From: Luteibacter sp. OK325
GTDB lineage: Bacteria > Pseudomonadota > Gammaproteobacteria > Xanthomonadales > Rhodanobacteraceae
Assembly: GCF_003050935.1 (NCBI RefSeq)
Contig: NZ_QAOX01000002.1
Location: 558,001-622,000 of the forward strand
Direction of reading: 5' to 3'
DNA length: 64,000 bases
Part shown: piece after piece, positions 28,918-36,497 of the stretch
Layout of the letters: the number at the start of each line of letters is the position of its first letter
Position numbering within the stretch: the stretch's first letter is position 1
Notes under the pieces: model-generated
Seen by the model: only the letters and a program-made list of their open reading frames with translations
Databases searched by the model: none
Told to the model about the DNA's origin: nothing
Made by a program: the position numbers and the translations under genes

Positions 28918-30288
28918 TTACGGAGATGCGTCGTGCCGATGGAGCGCCGTGATGATCCTCGCGACCACCTCGCCGATGCCTGTGCCGCCGTGGATGCTGA
29001 TGCCAAGGCGCGCAACGACCAGCCGCTCCGACGGCACGATCACGATGTACTGACCGAAGGCACCGCGGGCGAAGTACATGTCTTTCGGCAGCTCCGGCAG
29101 ACCCCACGGGGCGTCCCAGACCGGCACGCTGCCCTTGTTGACGAGGTTGGTCCAGAAACCCGCGCCATAGCCCGTATCGAGCGTCTGCGAGTGGCTGTAA
29201 GACACCCAGCCCTCGGGGAGGAGGCGTTGGCCGTTGACCACGCCGTCGTCGAGGTAAAGCTGTCCGAAGCGAGCAAAGTCCCGGGTGGAGGCGTAGACAT
29301 GGCTCGAACCAACGGGCGTGCCCGCCCCATCGGTCTCGATCACCGCGTGGCGCATTCCCAATGGCGTGAAAAGCTCGCTGCGCACGAAGCGTTCCGCGGC
29401 GACGGCATCGCGAGCGCCTGCAGCATCCATCGCCATGCGCGAGAGCAGCACGTAACCGAGGTTGCTATACGCCCAGGCGGTACCGGGTGGATGCCCTGGC
29501 GGCACGGTGGCCGCATACCGGGCCATGTCGCTTTCGAGGAAGAACATGCGCGACATCGGGTTGAGCGGACCGTCGGTCTCGTCGAAAGGCAGGCCACTAT
29601 CCATTCGCAGCAGGTGATCGACGGTGCCATCCCTGCGAAGCCTGCCCTGGCCGACCAGAATGCCGACCACGGCGTTGGTGACCGACTTCGACAGGGAATG
29701 CCCCCAGATCGGCGTTTTCGGCCCATAGCCGGGCGCATAGCGCTCCGCGATCAGTTTGCCGTCGTGGAGCACGACGATGCCCTTGGTCAGTCGCGGATTC
29801 TTCGGGTCGGGTTCGGAAAAGGCCTCGTCGAGCGCCTGACGGATGGCCGGGTCGGTGGGCTCGACGACCACGGAGCCCATGGGGTCGGACACATCGCCGG
29901 CATCGTTAACATCCGTGGTACTGGCGGGACCAAGGCCAGCGACATCGGGCACTTCCTCGTTGCCGTGAATGAGCAGGCATCCCAGCCCATCCCGATACAC
30001 CGCCCGCGCCCCGAATGCGCCCAGCACCGTCGTCCGCACCTCGCGCCGTTGGCTGTCGACATCGTATCGAAGCGCCCATCCGATGCTGCGCATGTTCGGC
30101 AGCTGCTCCTCGCGGAAGAGGCGGTCGGGATCCACGTGCGAGATGAAGGCCGCGCCGCAAAGCGAACGGCTCACCGAGTTGGTCGCCGTGCGGAAGAGAT
30201 CGCCGACCGATAGCGCATGGAAGCCGGCTGCCCCCGCCACGAGGACCACCACCACGCCGCCGACGATCTTGATGCTGCGAGAAACCAT
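28918..30288 (-). CDS. Serine hydrolase, beta-lactamase class C fold
   Basis: 456 residues. N-terminal membrane anchor or signal (SIKIVGGVVVVLVAGAAGFHAL). The penicillin-binding/class C fold motifs are present: SxxK as SLSK in WGHSLSKSVTNAVVG, YxN as YSNLGYVLLSRMA, and a C-terminal HGGTG in place of KTG. Family members include esterases, D-aminopeptidases and peptidoglycan hydrolases, so a true beta-lactamase role is not implied. About 100 residues precede the catalytic domain, an extension of unknown role. ATG 30288 has GGGAAGGG upstream. Confidence 0.88.
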   Translation of the reverse strand: MVSRSIKIVGGVVVVLVAGAAGFHALSVGDLFRTATNSVSRSLCGAAFISHVDPDRLFREEQLPNMRSIGWALRYDVDSQRREVRTTVLGAFGARAVYRDGLGCLLIHGNEEVPDVAGLGPASTTDVNDAGDVSDPMGSVVVEPTDPAIRQALDEAFSEPDPKNPRLTKGIVVLHDGKLIAERYAPGYGPKTPIWGHSLSKSVTNAVVGILVGQGRLRRDGTVDHLLRMDSGLPFDETDGPLNPMSRMFFLESDMARYAATVPPGHPPGTAWAYSNLGYVLLSRMAMDAAGARDAVAAERFVRSELFTPLGMRHAVIETDGAGTPVGSSHVYASTRDFARFGQLYLDDGVVNGQRLLPEGWVSYSHSQTLDTGYGAGFWTNLVNKGSVPVWDAPWGLPELPKDMYFARGAFGQYIVIVPSERLVVARLGISIHGGTGIGEVVARIITALHRHDASP

Positions 30289-30391
30289 GCGCCCTTCCCT
30301 CCCCTCTGGTCAGGGCAGTACTTTCGCCCCTCACCGCCGCGCGTGCCAGCGGTAAGGGACGAACCGTGCAGAATCGGGGACGAAGGGGCGC

Positions 30392-30531
30392 AGAGCCTTC
30401 GGTGCCCACCCTCGCTGCTCAGACAGTCCTCCGCGCTCGGTTCGGAAGACCGCTTCGCGGCCCATGTCTTATGTGGCCTGCGGCCGCTCACTTGTGCGGA
30501 ACTCGCCTCGAGGGTGGGCACCGAAGGCTCT
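30392..30531 (+). repeat. Palindrome-bounded repeat unit, copy A
   Basis: 140 bp. Ends are a perfect 23-bp inverted repeat (30392-30414 and 30509-30531) with core ggtgcccaccctcg / cgagggtgggcacc. Interior carries further small stems such as cgcttcgcgg. Copy B at 30732-30872 is the reverse complement with scattered changes. Confidence 0.85.
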
Positions 30532-30731
30532 CCCGAGCCCTGAGGTTCGCGTGGGTCGAGCCAAAGCGCGCGCGGCAGCATCGTCGGCCGGCATGTCAGC
30601 ACGGGCGCGAGGAAGGTGTTGGGCAACCGGGTGCTAGCAACCGCGTCCGCATCGCCCCGGGCTCCGACAACGGTCGGGGGCAACGACGGCACCACGCAAC
30701 GGCTCTCCTTCCACCCAACCGTATCGTCGTG

Positions 30732-30872
30732 AGAGACCTTGGTGTCCACCCTCGAGGCGAGTTCCGCACAAGTGGAGCGGCCGTAGGCCAGATAGATACA
30801 TGGGCCGCGAAGCGGCCTTCCGCACCGAACGCGGAGGACTGTCTGAGCAGCGAGGGTGGGCACCAAGGTCTC
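30732..30872 (-). repeat. Palindrome-bounded repeat unit, copy B
   Basis: Reverse-complement partner of copy A. Its own terminal inverted repeat (ggtgtccaccctcg at 30741-30754, cgagggtgggcacc at 30851-30864) has one mismatch. Flanking changes at both of its ends (ccttcgg versus ccttgg) are compensatory, as expected if pairing matters. Confidence 0.85.
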
Positions 30873-31044
30873 CCCCGCGAGACGCCCAAGTGTAGAGGGC
30901 GACGGCGACGGCGAGCCATGCGCGAGGTGCGAAAGAATGCACGGCCTGAAAGCTGAGCGCCCGGCCCCGGTAATCCGCGAAGAACTTTTTCCTTGCTCTG
31001 ACCGGGAGTAATATCCGGGGCGGCAGAGATTCCGGAGGCTAGCC

Positions 31045-31743
31045 ATGAATGACCGGAACACGTTCACATCTTCGTCGGACATCATCAGCGACGCTGCGGA
31101 GCTCGCCGATGCGGTGGTCTCCAAGGACCTGACCGAAGCCCGGTTCCTGGCCGCCCTGGTTGTCATAGAAGCGCGTGAATCAGGCCAGCTGCGGATCATG
31201 GCCGCGGCGGCGAGCGTGATGGCTGCGCTGGGCACGAACGAAGCCGCTCCGCTGCCGGAGCTGGGCGTCGCGCTTCTGGACCTCGCGGATGAACTGGCGA
31301 CGCTTGCGGCAAGCCATGCTGTCGCTCACCCGGATATTGCCTGGATAAAGTTCTCAGGCAGGCGATCGATGGCGACTGTCCCGGATCATCCCAGGCCTGC
31401 CCGCTCGCCACGAGTCCTGATCGTGGAAGACGACCCGACGCTCACGGACACCATGGTCCAGGCACTGGCGCGTTCGGGCATGACGGTGGTCGGTTGCGCA
31501 AGAGACGCCCGGACCGCCAATCAGATGCTGCGCCGACAACCGACGGTCGTCCTCGTGGACTACACCTTGCTGGACGGCCAGTGCGACTCCTTCATCGACC
31601 GCGTTCGTGCCACCGGGCTTCCCGTCGCAATGCTCACGGGCTTCCGGCCCAATGAGCTGCCCACGAAATACCGCCAGCTACCCATCCTGAGCAAGCCGTA
31701 CGGAATAGACGCGTTGACGGCCCTGGTAGAGCGCCTCGGCTAG
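31045..31743 (+). CDS. Response regulator with unusual helical N-terminal domain
   Basis: 232 residues. Residues 1-100 are helical and Ala/Leu-rich with no recognised domain (SSDIISDAAELADAVVSKDLTEARFLAALVVIEARESGQ). Residues 120-232 are a receiver: [19 protein letters not shown], phospho-acceptor Asp in VVLVDYTLLDG, and the conserved Lys in ILSKPYGID. No DNA-binding output, so it may signal through protein contacts. GGAGGCTAGCC precedes the ATG. No kinase gene is adjacent. Confidence 0.8.
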   Translation: MNDRNTFTSSSDIISDAAELADAVVSKDLTEARFLAALVVIEARESGQLRIMAAAASVMAALGTNEAAPLPELGVALLDLADELATLAASHAVAHPDIAWIKFSGRRSMATVPDHPRPARSPRVLIVEDDPTLTDTMVQALARSGMTVVGCARDARTANQMLRRQPTVVLVDYTLLDGQCDSFIDRVRATGLPVAMLTGFRPNELPTKYRQLPILSKPYGIDALTALVERLG

Positions 31744-31762
31744 AAATTCGGTGACGCCTCCC

Positions 31763-31792
31763 ATAGGAGCCGCTTCAACGCCGAAAGATCCT
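31763..31792. repeat. Degenerate REP-type element
   Basis: 'taggagccgcttcaacgccgaaagatccta': same family as 37635 ('taggagccgcttcagcggcga') with a broken stem. Lies between the response regulator and the ATP-grasp gene. Confidence 0.45.
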
Positions 31793-31908
31793 ACGCCAAG
31801 GCCGCACGCGCGTATGAGCATTGGGACGTCCATACTTCCATCTTCACTTGACTTTGACTACGAGCCATGTGAATCCTCTGGAAGTCAATACAGCCCGAAG
31901 CCCCTCGC

Positions 31909-32841
31909 ATGCCGAATTCACCGTCCCTGGCGATCGTTTACGAACACCCCGAATGGTTCAAACCGCTCTTCGCCACACTCGATCGTCGCGGCGTGGCGTA
32001 CCAGGCCATCCAGTTCCAGGACCATGGATTCGATATCGCGGAGAAGGACGCACCGGCTCCGTTGGTGTTCAGCCGCCTGGCGATGAGCTCGTTCCTGCGT
32101 CAGGACGAGCACCCCATTTTCTACGCGCAATCGCTTTACGCGCACTGGGAGTTGAACGGTACGCGGGTGATCAACGGTACCCCCGCCCTCGCCATCGACG
32201 CGTCCAAGGCGCGCCAGATGTCGGTGATCAAGTCGCTGGGCCTGGATATCCCCGCCACGCATGTCGTTCATCGGCAGGCCGACATCGTCGCCGCCACGAA
32301 AGGCCTTCGCTTTCCTGTCATCGTGAAGGTGAACATCGGTGGGTCGGGCGCCGGAGTGTCACGCTACGACACGCTGGACGAGTTGAAGCAGGCCGTTGCC
32401 GACGGCACCACGCCGAAGGGCATCGACAGCGTCACCCTGGTGCAGGAATACATCCCCGCGCGCGACCAGCACATGGTTCGCATGGAAACCCTGGACGGCA
32501 AGTTTCTTTACGCCATCTCCCTCAATACCGACGGCGGAACGTTCGACCTGTGCCCCGCCGATGTCTGCCTGATCGACAAGCCGACGGTCACGGTGCGCGA
32601 GTACAGGCCCGATCCGGAAGCCATCCGCGCGGTCGAAGCCATCGCTCGCGCAGCGAAGCTCGATATCGGCGGCATCGAGTTCATGATCGACGATCGCGAC
32701 GGCGCCCGTCGCTTCTACGACATCAACGGCCTTTCCAATTTCGTCGCCGACCCGCTCAACGTGCTGGGCTGGGATCCACACGAGAAGCTGGTCGACTACC
32801 TGACACACGCCATCGACGCCACCACGGGGAAAGCAGCATGA
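31909..32841 (+). CDS. ATP-grasp (RimK-like) ligase
   Basis: 310 residues. ATP-grasp features: phosphate-binding Lys and glycine loop (FPVIVKVNIGGSGAGVSRY), adenine hinge (VTLVQEYIPARD), and metal-binding Glu/Asn near the C-terminus (IGGIEFMIDD and FYDINGLSNF). The N-terminus (SLAIVYEHPEWFKPLFATLDRRGVAYQAI) and SKARQMSVIKSLGLDIPAT match RimK/glutathione-synthetase-like pre-ATP-grasp segments. Such enzymes join a carboxylate to an amine or thiol with ATP. Stop overlaps the next ATG by four bases, so its product should act with the flavin monooxygenase. Substrate unknown. Confidence 0.85.
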   Translation: MPNSPSLAIVYEHPEWFKPLFATLDRRGVAYQAIQFQDHGFDIAEKDAPAPLVFSRLAMSSFLRQDEHPIFYAQSLYAHWELNGTRVINGTPALAIDASKARQMSVIKSLGLDIPATHVVHRQADIVAATKGLRFPVIVKVNIGGSGAGVSRYDTLDELKQAVADGTTPKGIDSVTLVQEYIPARDQHMVRMETLDGKFLYAISLNTDGGTFDLCPADVCLIDKPTVTVREYRPDPEAIRAVEAIARAAKLDIGGIEFMIDDRDGARRFYDINGLSNFVADPLNVLGWDPHEKLVDYLTHAIDATTGKAA

Positions 32842-33869
32842 GGTATGGATTCTGGGCACCGGTTTTCGGCGGATGGTTACGCAACGTCCGCGATGAAAAC
32901 ATGGAAGCCAGCTGGGAGTATCTCAGCCGCCTTTGCCGACGCGCCGAGGAGATTGGCTACGATCTCACGCTCATCGCCGAACTGAACCTCAACGACATCA
33001 AGGGTGTTACCGAGCCCGCGCTTGACGCCTGGTCGAGTGCGGCCGCGCTGGCGGCGGTGACGCACAAGCTGGAGATCATGGTGGCGGTGCGCCCCAATTT
33101 TCACCAGCCAGCCTTGTTCGCCAAGCAGGCCGCCAATATCGACCGCATCTCCGGCGGCCGGCTTGCCCTGAACGTGGTGTCCTCCTGGTGGGCTGACGAG
33201 GCCAACCAGTACGGCCTGCAATTCGACCAGCACGACGACCGTTACGCACGAACAAACGAGTGGCTTCAGGTGGTCGACGGTCTCTGGTCGCAGACCCCCT
33301 TCACCTTCACGGGCGAGCGCTACCAGCTGAAAGATGCCATCTGCGAACCGAAGCCGCTTTCGTCGCCCCGTCCCACCATCTATGCCGGTGGAGAATCCGA
33401 GGCGGCCAAGTCACTCATCGCCGAACGCTGCGACGCCTATGTCATGCACGGCGACGAACCCGAATTCATTGCCGAGAAGATCGCGGACATGCGAGCCCGT
33501 CGTGAACGCCTCGGCTTGCCGCCGATGCAATACGGCATGGCCGCCTATGCGATCGTGCGGGACACCGAAGAAGAGGCGCTGGCCGAAGTCGAGCGCATCA
33601 CGGAACTGGACACCGAGGCTCCCGGCTTCGCCAACTTCGACCAGTGGCTTTCCGGAACCCAGCTCGAGCGCGAGCTGAAGATCAAGGAATACTCCGTGTC
33701 CAATCGCGGCCTGCGTCCCGGCCTGGTCGGTACGCCCGAGCAGGTCCGTGCACGCATCGCCGAATTCTCCGCCGCGGGCCTCGACCTGCTGTTGTTGCAG
33801 ATGAGCCCGCAGCTGGAGGAAATGGAGCGGTTTTCACGGCAGGTGATCCAGCTCACCAGCGATAGCTGA
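32838..33869 (+). CDS. LLM-class FMN-dependent monooxygenase (SfnG/SsuD-like)
   Basis: 343 residues from ATG 32838; the longer frame upstream overlaps the ATP-grasp gene. Luciferase-like TIM-barrel: FGFWAPV-type start (RYGFWAPVFGGWL), ISGGRLALNVVSSWW, HDDRYARTNEWLQVVDGLW, FTFTGERYQLKDA, PTIYAGGESEAAKSLIAERCDAYVMHGD. Closest in style to alkanesulfonate (SsuD) and dimethylsulfone (SfnG) monooxygenases, which release sulfite from organosulfur compounds using reduced FMN from a separate reductase (none encoded here). Its 3' end overlaps the convergent TonB receptor gene by 17 bases. Confidence 0.88.
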   Translation: MRYGFWAPVFGGWLRNVRDENMEASWEYLSRLCRRAEEIGYDLTLIAELNLNDIKGVTEPALDAWSSAAALAAVTHKLEIMVAVRPNFHQPALFAKQAANIDRISGGRLALNVVSSWWADEANQYGLQFDQHDDRYARTNEWLQVVDGLWSQTPFTFTGERYQLKDAICEPKPLSSPRPTIYAGGESEAAKSLIAERCDAYVMHGDEPEFIAEKIADMRARRERLGLPPMQYGMAAYAIVRDTEEEALAEVERITELDTEAPGFANFDQWLSGTQLERELKIKEYSVSNRGLRPGLVGTPEQVRARIAEFSAAGLDLLLLQMSPQLEEMERFSRQVIQLTSDS

Positions 33870-36249
33870 CCCGCGTGTAGAGATAACGCCCGCTGTAGCC
33901 GAACGGTGAGTAATCCGGGTACGGCCATGTGCCACCCACGGCGCCATCGCTTCCGGCTTTGTACTTCTGTGGGTAGACATTGGTGAGGTTGTCGGCACCC
34001 GCGGTGAACGTCCAGCCGCTTAGCGCGTAGCTGGCCGACAGGTCCAGCAACCAGCGCGCCGGGAAGACCTGGTCGAAGCCGGGGTTGCTGACCGGATCCT
34101 GGTTGACGGTGAACTGGCCATAGCGGGTAAGCGCGCCGTGCAGGTTCCAGTGACCAAGGCCGTAGTCGGTTCCCAGAGCGATCTTGTCGCGCGGCGCACC
34201 GTTCGTGATGTAGCCCTGCGCGATATGGCCTACCCGTACCAGCTCCAGCCCGTTCTCCGCCAACGCGGGGGGATTGGGCGCGACGGAAAGGATCGACGTG
34301 TGGTTGCGATTGTAGGCAGCGGTGAACTGCAGCGTCCCGGCCGTGCCGAGGTCGAGGCGATAACCGCTGCTGAAGTCGACACCGCGCGTGCGTGTCTTCA
34401 GGGCATTGGTGAAGTAACTGCCACCCTGGATATTCGAGAAGCCCTGGCTTTGCAGATACCCCTGAACCTGGTCGCCGACGAGGTTCTCCGAAGGCACGAT
34501 GCGATCACCGATGGTGATCTGGTAGAGGTCCAGCGAAAGCGTCCACGCGCCTGGCGCGTATACCGCGCCAAGGGTGTAGTTGTGCGACTTCTCGGCCTTC
34601 AGGGGCTCGGCCCCAAGGGCCTGTGCCACCGGGTCGTTCACGGCAAAGTTGCGGATCTGCGTCGGCATGCCGCCGATCACATTGGTCGACGTGGTGGAGT
34701 AGTACTGCTGGGGCAGCGAAGGCGCGCGGAAACCCGTACCGGCGGTACCGCGCAGCGCGAAGCTATCGGTAAAGTCATAGCGCGCCGACAACGTGCCCGA
34801 GGTCGTGTTGCCGAAGTCTGTGTAGTCTTCATGACGCACGGCCAGTGAGCCACTGAGCTTGTCGGTGATCTGGTTCTCGAGGCTCACGTACTCGGCAACA
34901 TCGTGGCGGCTATGCTTACCGGAATCCCCAGGGGTGAAACCGGGAAACCCCTGCGAGCCCGTGCCGAAATACGAGGCCGGATCGCCCGGCTCGATTGCGT
35001 ACTCCTGATGCAGGTATTCGACACCGAAGGCCAGCGTCACCGGGTTATCCAGCCATCCCAGCGCAAGATCCCGGGCGATGTCGACGTCGAAGGCCTTCTG
35101 CGTGGCGATCAGCCGGCCAGCGTTGAAACGCGTGGGGCTGGCCGCGCCCAGGTCCACGTTGAGCGTATGGATCGGATCGATGCTCACCCGGTTACGGCCG
35201 TAATTGCCGCTGATGTCCCAACGCCAGCCGCTTTGGGTTGTACCGCGAACACCGGCGACGATGGCGCTGTCGATCGACCGCACATCGTTGAGCGGCAGAT
35301 AGCCATCGGGATAGATGGACGGCACGTTGCGCGTTCCGTTGTACGTGCGAAAGAGCGCCGGCGACGTGCCTTCGCGACTGCTGGTATCGGCGAAGGCGTA
35401 GAAGTCCACGTTCGACGCCAGGGCGTACTGGACGTTCAACAGCGCCTGGTGGGTGCGGATATCCGGCTCGCCGATCCGCTGCGTGCGCTGGCCGTACACC
35501 GGCGAGGTGGGATCGCGATAGTCGCGCCCGCCACGATCGGTGGCATCCGCATGGCCGTCGACCACGCTCAGCCGCGCCCAGCCCTTGTTACCGCCAAGAG
35601 GCACGCCAAGACTGGCTTCTCCCTGCCACTGTTTACCGTCGCCGGCGCTGTATCGGCCAGCGGTGATACTGGCCTCGTTGGTTCCCGGACCTGCGGCACC
35701 CTTCAGGACAATATTGATCACGCCCGCGATCGCGTCCGACCCATATTGTGCCGACGCGCCATCGCGCAGGATCTCGATGTGATCGATGGCCGAAAGCGGA
35801 ATGGAGTTGAGATCGGCCGGTGCGGAGCCGCGGCCCAGTGCCCCCTGCAGGTTGAGCAAAGCGCCTGTGTGCCAACGCTTTCCGTTGACCAGAACCAGCG
35901 TCTCGTCCGGGGATAGACCACGCAATGCGGCCGGACGCACGATGCCCGAGCCGTCATTTCCCGGGGCCCGGGGAAAGTTGAGCGACGGAGCCAGCCGCGA
36001 CAGCACCGCGCCGAGCTGCGTATCGCCGAAGGACTGGAGATCCTGCGCGGAAACGACGTCGATGGGCGACAGGCTGCTGCTCTGGCTACGGTTGACCGAG
36101 CGGGTCCCGGTCACCACGACGGTTTGCAGTTTCGTGGCCGAATCGCTGCCATCGCCCGTGGGTTTGTCCTGGGCGTGGGTCGCGTTGGTATACAGGGCGG
36201 CCGCGATCAGCACGGACAGGGCGACGCGCGAGGGCTGGGGATGCCTCAT
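33853..36249 (-). CDS. TonB-dependent outer membrane receptor
   Basis: 798 residues from ATG 36249, preceded by AGGAATACCCC. Signal peptide RVALSVLIAAALYTNATHA. TonB-box-like TVVVTGTRS, then the plug domain (IDVVSAQDLQSFGDTQLGAVLSRLAPSLNFPR, ALRGLSPDETLVLVNGKRWH, IEILRDGASAQYGSDAIAGVINIVLK) and a long beta-barrel ending in an aromatic (RYLYTRVSYRW). Ligand unknown. Convergent with the ATP-grasp/monooxygenase operon and preceded by a Cys-rich leader peptide, so a sulfur source is the favoured guess. The in-frame ATG at 36276 lies before a non-signal extension and was not used. Confidence 0.93.
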   Translation of the reverse strand: MRHPQPSRVALSVLIAAALYTNATHAQDKPTGDGSDSATKLQTVVVTGTRSVNRSQSSSLSPIDVVSAQDLQSFGDTQLGAVLSRLAPSLNFPRAPGNDGSGIVRPAALRGLSPDETLVLVNGKRWHTGALLNLQGALGRGSAPADLNSIPLSAIDHIEILRDGASAQYGSDAIAGVINIVLKGAAGPGTNEASITAGRYSAGDGKQWQGEASLGVPLGGNKGWARLSVVDGHADATDRGGRDYRDPTSPVYGQRTQRIGEPDIRTHQALLNVQYALASNVDFYAFADTSSREGTSPALFRTYNGTRNVPSIYPDGYLPLNDVRSIDSAIVAGVRGTTQSGWRWDISGNYGRNRVSIDPIHTLNVDLGAASPTRFNAGRLIATQKAFDVDIARDLALGWLDNPVTLAFGVEYLHQEYAIEPGDPASYFGTGSQGFPGFTPGDSGKHSRHDVAEYVSLENQITDKLSGSLAVRHEDYTDFGNTTSGTLSARYDFTDSFALRGTAGTGFRAPSLPQQYYSTTSTNVIGGMPTQIRNFAVNDPVAQALGAEPLKAEKSHNYTLGAVYAPGAWTLSLDLYQITIGDRIVPSENLVGDQVQGYLQSQGFSNIQGGSYFTNALKTRTRGVDFSSGYRLDLGTAGTLQFTAAYNRNHTSILSVAPNPPALAENGLELVRVGHIAQGYITNGAPRDKIALGTDYGLGHWNLHGALTRYGQFTVNQDPVSNPGFDQVFPARWLLDLSASYALSGWTFTAGADNLTNVYPQKYKAGSDGAVGGTWPYPDYSPFGYSGRYLYTRVSYRW

Positions 36250-36330
36250 GGGGTATTCCTTTGTTTTTTCAGGCAACGCCGTGACGACGCGGCATCGAGC
36301 CGCGCGGCGCGCGTGGGACCGGGGAGCGAG

Positions 36331-36368
36331 CCGCCGGATCGGCGGTCGGGCTCAGCGCCTTAGCGCTG
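36331..36368 (-). promoter_or_regulatory. Two adjacent hairpins between leader peptide and TonB receptor gene
   Basis: Reverse-strand stems CAGCGC-TAAG-GCGCTG (36368-36353), starting five bases after the leader stop, and CCGCCG-ATC-CGGCGG (36345-36331). No U-run follows, so any attenuation would be Rho-dependent or act on folding rather than by intrinsic termination. Confidence 0.45.
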
Positions 36369-36373
36369 GCGGA

Positions 36374-36457
36374 TCAGGCAGTGCGGCAACAACAACACGC
36401 AGCGATCGACGAAGCGACGGCCGTGGAATGCGTGTGGGTGAGCTGCTGCGGGATCAA
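36374..36457 (-). CDS. Candidate cysteine-rich leader peptide
   Basis: 27 residues from TTG 36457 (GAGG about ten bases upstream); no ATG is in frame. The peptide reads MIPQQLTHTHSTAV... and ends CCCCRTA. Four consecutive cysteine codons (TGT TGT TGT TGC) two to three codons before the stop would stall ribosomes when Cys-tRNA is scarce, the hallmark of cysteine-responsive leader peptides. It lies 125 bases upstream of the TonB receptor start, followed at once by a hairpin. Too short for gene callers. Start codon and expression are inferred; the Cys run and position are directly seen. Confidence 0.55.
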   Translation of the reverse strand: MIPQQLTHTHSTAVASSIAACCCCRTA

Positions 36458-36497
36458 GATGGTGTTGCCTCGCGATGTGTCCAGGGGGACGGGACGT

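Larger units (their letters stand above)
30289..31044. other. 756-bp gene-free region with composite inverted repeat
   Basis: No convincing gene: open frames across it follow the repeat arms, lack ribosome sites and read in several frames equally. It holds two palindromic units in opposite orientation (30392-30531 and 30732-30872), about 90 percent alike by eye, separated by 200 bases of unique sequence. The last 100 bases should carry the promoter of the response regulator gene at 31045. Confidence 0.7.

Noticed and set aside
28918-30288. Calling the serine hydrolase a beta-lactamase resistance gene
   Set aside because: It has the fold and SxxK/YxN motifs, but HGGTG in place of KTG and a long N-terminal extension make an esterase or peptidase role at least as likely.
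30366-30956. 196-codon frame through the inverted repeat region
   Set aside because: Translates the repeat arms; overlapping frames on the other strand are equally open and there is no ribosome site or family resemblance.
31821-32837. Upstream extension of the LLM monooxygenase frame
   Set aside because: Overlaps the ATP-grasp gene in another frame and has no family-like sequence; ATG 32838 starts the luciferase-like domain.
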